A stretch of DNA of 64,000 nucleotides, from the NCBI RefSeq assembly GCF_020510705.1, contig NZ_CP075184.1, positions 2,170,001-2,234,000 on the forward strand. The letters run 5' to 3'. Every line of letters starts with the position of its first letter. Position 1 is the first letter of the stretch. Positions 60,547-64,000 of this stretch are shown one piece after another. The position numbers and the translations under genes were made by a program. Under the pieces are notes generated by a model. That model was not told the origin of the DNA and made no database searches. It saw nothing but the letters and a program-made list of their open reading frames with translations. The DNA comes from Acidovorax radicis (GTDB lineage Bacteria; Pseudomonadota; Gammaproteobacteria; Burkholderiales; Burkholderiaceae_C).

Positions 60547-61059
60547 ATGACCTCCGCGCTCCCTCCTGCATTCAGCACCTGTGATTTTTGTGATGTACAC
60601 AAGGGCGACACCAGTGGTGCTTTTCGTGTGCTGGCGCCCGTTTTTCAGAGCTTTGGCGGCGTCAACGCCTTCTCGGGCCAGGTCAGCACCGTGAAATGCC
60701 ATGAGGACAACACCTTGGTGAAGGCCGCCGTGGATTCCGCAGGGGCGGGGCGTGTTCTGGTGGTAGATGGTGGGGGCTCGCTGCGCCGTGCGCTGGTCGG
60801 CGGCAACCTTGCTGCAGCTGCGGCTCGCAATGGTTGGGCGGGCATTGTGGTGGACGGCTGTGTGCGTGACGTGGCCGAGCTGAATGCGACGGCCGTCGGG
60901 ATTCGCGCCCTGGCGCTCATGCCACTGCCTACAGAAAAACGCAATGAAGGCCTGCGCGATGTGCCTGCGCAGATCCAAGGCGTGTGGGTGCGTCCCGGTG
61001 ACTGGCTGTATGCCGATGCGGACGGCATCGTGGTGAGCGCCCAGGCGCTGGCGGCCTGA
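60547..61059 (+). CDS. rraA: RraA-family protein (RNase E regulator/HMG aldolase type)
   Basis: The 170-residue protein matches RraA: FSGQVSTVKCHEDNTLVKAAVD, RVLVVDGGGSLRRALVGGNLAAAAA, GIVVDGCVRDVAELNAT and GVWVRPGDWLYADADGIVVS. Family members either inhibit RNase E or act as metal-dependent 4-hydroxy-4-methyl-2-oxoglutarate/oxaloacetate aldolases. The conserved GGN and R-D residues of the aldolase site are present, so both roles remain possible. Single gene. Confidence 0.9.
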   Translation: MTSALPPAFSTCDFCDVHKGDTSGAFRVLAPVFQSFGGVNAFSGQVSTVKCHEDNTLVKAAVDSAGAGRVLVVDGGGSLRRALVGGNLAAAAARNGWAGIVVDGCVRDVAELNATAVGIRALALMPLPTEKRNEGLRDVPAQIQGVWVRPGDWLYADADGIVVSAQALAA

Positions 61060-61109
61060 CCCCCTCTCGGCTGTTTTTGCCGGGCACGGCGCACCTGCGG
61101 CCGCTGCCT

Positions 61110-62069
61110 TCAATCGACCGGGCGGTGGTTTTGACGCACGCGCATGGCTGCGCGTGAGGGCAGGGTGGCAAGCACCACGCTCGCCAGGGCAATGGCAAAG
61201 GCGATCAATTGCAGCGTGGTGAGTGATTCACCCAGCGCCACCACGCCCACTGCCGCCGCACTCACGGGCAGCATGACGCTGAACACCCCGCCTTGGGCGG
61301 CTGGCACGGCCTTGAGGCCGGTCATCCAGAGCCATACCGTCCACATGCAGGCGGCCAGTGCATAAAACAGCAGCAGCGCCCACGTACCCCAGCCGACCGT
61401 GGCAAAGGGGAAATCCCAGGCCAGATAAAGCCCGAAAGGGGTCGTCAGCACAAACCCCCACAGGTTGATGAGCGAGGTGATGCGTTTGGGCCCCAGGCTG
61501 GCGGTGAGCTTTTTGCCGATCACCGTGTACGCGGCTTCACACACCACGGCGCCCATCAGCAGCCAGTGGCCCAACCATGCCAAGTTTTTGCCATTATTGC
61601 CCGTAAGCGCTTGACTGGTCTGCGCAATGTGCTCTTGTTTTGATAGTGAAAAAAGACCAATGCCGATGACAGCACACAACACGGCGACCCAAGTGCGCGG
61701 AGCCACCCGTTCGCGCAAGAAGGCCCAGCCCATCACTGCCACTGCGGCGGGAATGGCCGCCATGGTGACACCGGCCGACACGGCGTCGGTCAGGCTCACA
61801 CCGTAGATCATGCAGATGGTGAACAAAAAGTTGCCCAGGAACGACTCCAGAAAAAGCAGCCGTTTGGTTTGCGGGGTGAGCGCGGGTTCGTCCAGGGGCT
61901 TTTTGAGCCAGTGCAGCATCGCCACGCCGCCAATACCAAACCGCAACCAGGCCAGCAGAAGCACCGGCAGCACCGCCGCCAGCGGTTTGGACAGCGCAAC
62001 GTAGCAGCCCACCAGCGACATGCTGAGGGCCAGGCACAAATAGGCGAGGGGGCGACGGGGCGTGTTCAC
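61110..62069 (-). CDS. EamA/DMT-family transporter
   Basis: The 319-residue protein has ten membrane segments in two EamA repeats (first YLCLALSMSLVGCYVALSK, second LGHWLLMGAVVCEAAYTVIGKKL). This is the drug/metabolite exporter fold; the substrate cannot be told. The loop between the repeats (FSLSKQEHIAQTSQALTGNNGKN, in two parts SLSKQEHIAQT and SQALTGNNGKN) coincides with a copy of the dispersed repeat. Confidence 0.85.
   Translation of the reverse strand: MNTPRRPLAYLCLALSMSLVGCYVALSKPLAAVLPVLLLAWLRFGIGGVAMLHWLKKPLDEPALTPQTKRLLFLESFLGNFLFTICMIYGVSLTDAVSAGVTMAAIPAAVAVMGWAFLRERVAPRTWVAVLCAVIGIGLFSLSKQEHIAQTSQALTGNNGKNLAWLGHWLLMGAVVCEAAYTVIGKKLTASLGPKRITSLINLWGFVLTTPFGLYLAWDFPFATVGWGTWALLLFYALAACMWTVWLWMTGLKAVPAAQGGVFSVMLPVSAAAVGVVALGESLTTLQLIAFAIALASVVLATLPSRAAMRVRQNHRPVD
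61603..61654. repeat. Dispersed repeat inside the EamA gene, copy 9
   Basis: GTAAGCGCTTGACTGGTCTG, then CGCAATGTGCTCTTGTTTTG ATAGTGAAAA. It keeps the TAAGCGCTTGACTGG and TTGTTTTGATAG elements of the family and encodes the hydrophilic loop between the two halves of the transporter. It is diverged from the consensus. Confidence 0.45.
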
Positions 62070-62101
62070 TAGACTAGGGGCTGTTCAAAAAACGAGTGCG
62101 C

Positions 62102-62578
62102 ATGATGCCCGACGAAACCAGACCCGACCCATCGTCCCGCCATGTATTTGTGTACGGCACCTTGCGTCGAACGGGTCGCAACGACATCACGCGCCTGCAA
62201 CCCGCGCCACGGTTTATCGGCTCTGGCCGTGTGCCAGGTGTGCTGTACCACCTGGGTGCCTACCCGGGCATGGTGCTTGGTGGCGGTGAAAGCCCGGGTG
62301 CCAGCGGCGCAAGTGAAAGTGACCCTGGCAACGAAGTACAAGGCGAGGTGTTTGCCATAGAGCCCGCCCTCGAATTGGTTCTGGATGAGATTGAGGGCCT
62401 GGGCGCCAACCCGACCGACGAATACACCAAACGGGAAATTACCGTGCGGGTGCAAGGGCAGACCTTGTGCTGTCTGGTGTACGAAATCAACCCCCGGTGC
62501 GTGGTGGCTGCCCCCGCCATTGCCCATGGGGACTGGCTCATGGCCGTTGGGCATGGCCGAGCAGGTGATTTTTCGTAA
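62102..62578 (+). CDS. Gamma-glutamylcyclotransferase-like (AIG2/GGCT-fold) protein
   Basis: The 158-residue protein begins with the fold signature HVFVYGTLRRTGRN and contains FIGSGRVPGVLYHLGAYPGMVLGG. VQGEVFAIEPALELVLDEIEG follows with the acidic active-site residue. Members of this fold cleave gamma-glutamyl bonds or have unknown roles. Starts at 62096 (GTG), 62102 and 62105 are possible. The stop codon lies inside the first palindrome of the aceA upstream array. Confidence 0.8.
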   Translation: MMPDETRPDPSSRHVFVYGTLRRTGRNDITRLQPAPRFIGSGRVPGVLYHLGAYPGMVLGGGESPGASGASESDPGNEVQGEVFAIEPALELVLDEIEGLGANPTDEYTKREITVRVQGQTLCCLVYEINPRCVVAAPAIAHGDWLMAVGHGRAGDFS

Positions 62579-62670
62579 TACGAAAGTTGATTTTCTTAAT
62601 GCAAAATTCAACGGATGCTGCGTTGCCACATTTTTTCTCAATATGAGAAATTGCGTTTTGCATTGAGAAA
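62571..62670 (+). promoter_or_regulatory. Array of four related palindromes upstream of aceA
   Basis: There are four sites: TTTCGTAATACGAAA (62571-62585), TTTTCTTAATGCAAAA (62591-62606), TTTCTCAATATGAGAAA (62634-62650) and TTTTGCATTGAGAAA (62656-62670, reverse TTTCTCAATGCAAAA). All share TTT..nAAT..AAA. Centre-to-centre distances are about 20, 44 and 21 bases, close to two, four and two helical turns. They are probably operators for a regulator of the glyoxylate gene. Confidence 0.65.
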
Positions 62671-62711
62671 TTAATGGGTTAAACCATTGTTTTTAAACAA
62701 GAAAATTTATA

Positions 62712-62753
62712 TCTTATATAAGACATAAGAGCTTGCACGGGTCTTATAGAAGA
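62712..62753 (+). promoter_or_regulatory. Paired TCTTATAnAAGA palindromes upstream of aceA
   Basis: TCTTATATAAGA (62712-62723) and TCTTATAGAAGA (62742-62753) lie 30 bases apart, three helical turns, and 69-110 bases before the aceA start. The motif differs from the upstream array, so a second regulator, possibly GntR-type, is likely. Confidence 0.6.
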
Positions 62754-62821
62754 CTTAAAGTTGTCTCCAAGGGCGGCCTACAGCAGCCCGGCGTTTTCAA
62801 CCAACCTTCTGGAGTGATCTC

Positions 62822-64000
<1,179 letters not shown>

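Overview
The window looks like a chromosome segment of a beta-proteobacterium of the family Comamonadaceae (Acidovorax/Diaphorobacter-like). This is judged from gene content (putA with a divergent Lrp-type gene, an AtuA/Bug-receptor cluster, PiuC with a TonB receptor, RraA, isocitrate lyase), the high GC of most of the DNA, and a dispersed intergenic repeat typical of that group. No taxonomic search was possible.

Positions 1 to about 18,600 are an accessory island ending at the 3' end of a tRNA-Ser(GGA) gene. It opens with a permease-like gene end and modD. A broken conjugation block of the Tn4371 kind follows: a LysR regulator, an EexN-like lipoprotein, and traG cut short near 3,917 by DNA carrying a replication-initiator-like gene. 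Next comes a defence block: a cytosine methyltransferase with an adjoining probable restriction enzyme behind a LexA-like box, then a Gabija pair (gajA-gajB). Beyond it lies an AT-rich orphan gene with an HExxH zinc-protease motif. A translationally coupled trio follows: a small plasmid-type protein, a papain-like protein, and a protein matching only the C-terminal domain of FtsZ. The island closes with an XRE regulator, an exported coiled-coil protein and a lipoprotein metallopeptidase. The FtsZ-domain/protease pair and the HExxH protein are the best candidates for something undescribed.

From 18.6 to 39.4 kb the DNA looks like core genome: qmcA-nfeD, an arginine/lysine/ornithine decarboxylase, a periplasmic ATP-dependent DNA ligase, fabI, and a yejABEF peptide/microcin C importer operon. 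That operon carries a complete MntA-HepT toxin-antitoxin pair between yejB and yejE. Further on are a lipocalin, small unknown proteins, a PhnD-like binding protein and a LysR/AtuA/Bug-receptor catabolic cluster.

From 39.5 to 42.8 kb is an insertion-sequence scar: an intact IS30-family element, an IS5-family remnant and fragments of at least three host genes. One IS5-type end also forms the border of the LysR gene at 35.57 kb.

From 42.8 to 64 kb there is again core metabolism: putA and its likely regulator, rlmD, a BAX-inhibitor-like protein, a GlcG/HbpS-like protein, and an iron-uptake region (hemP, tonB-exbB-exbD, bfd, piuC, a siderophore receptor) with three recognisable Fur boxes. Then come a SWIB protein, rraA, an EamA transporter, a gamma-glutamylcyclotransferase-like gene and the first 393 codons of aceA, whose upstream region holds a phased array of palindromes.
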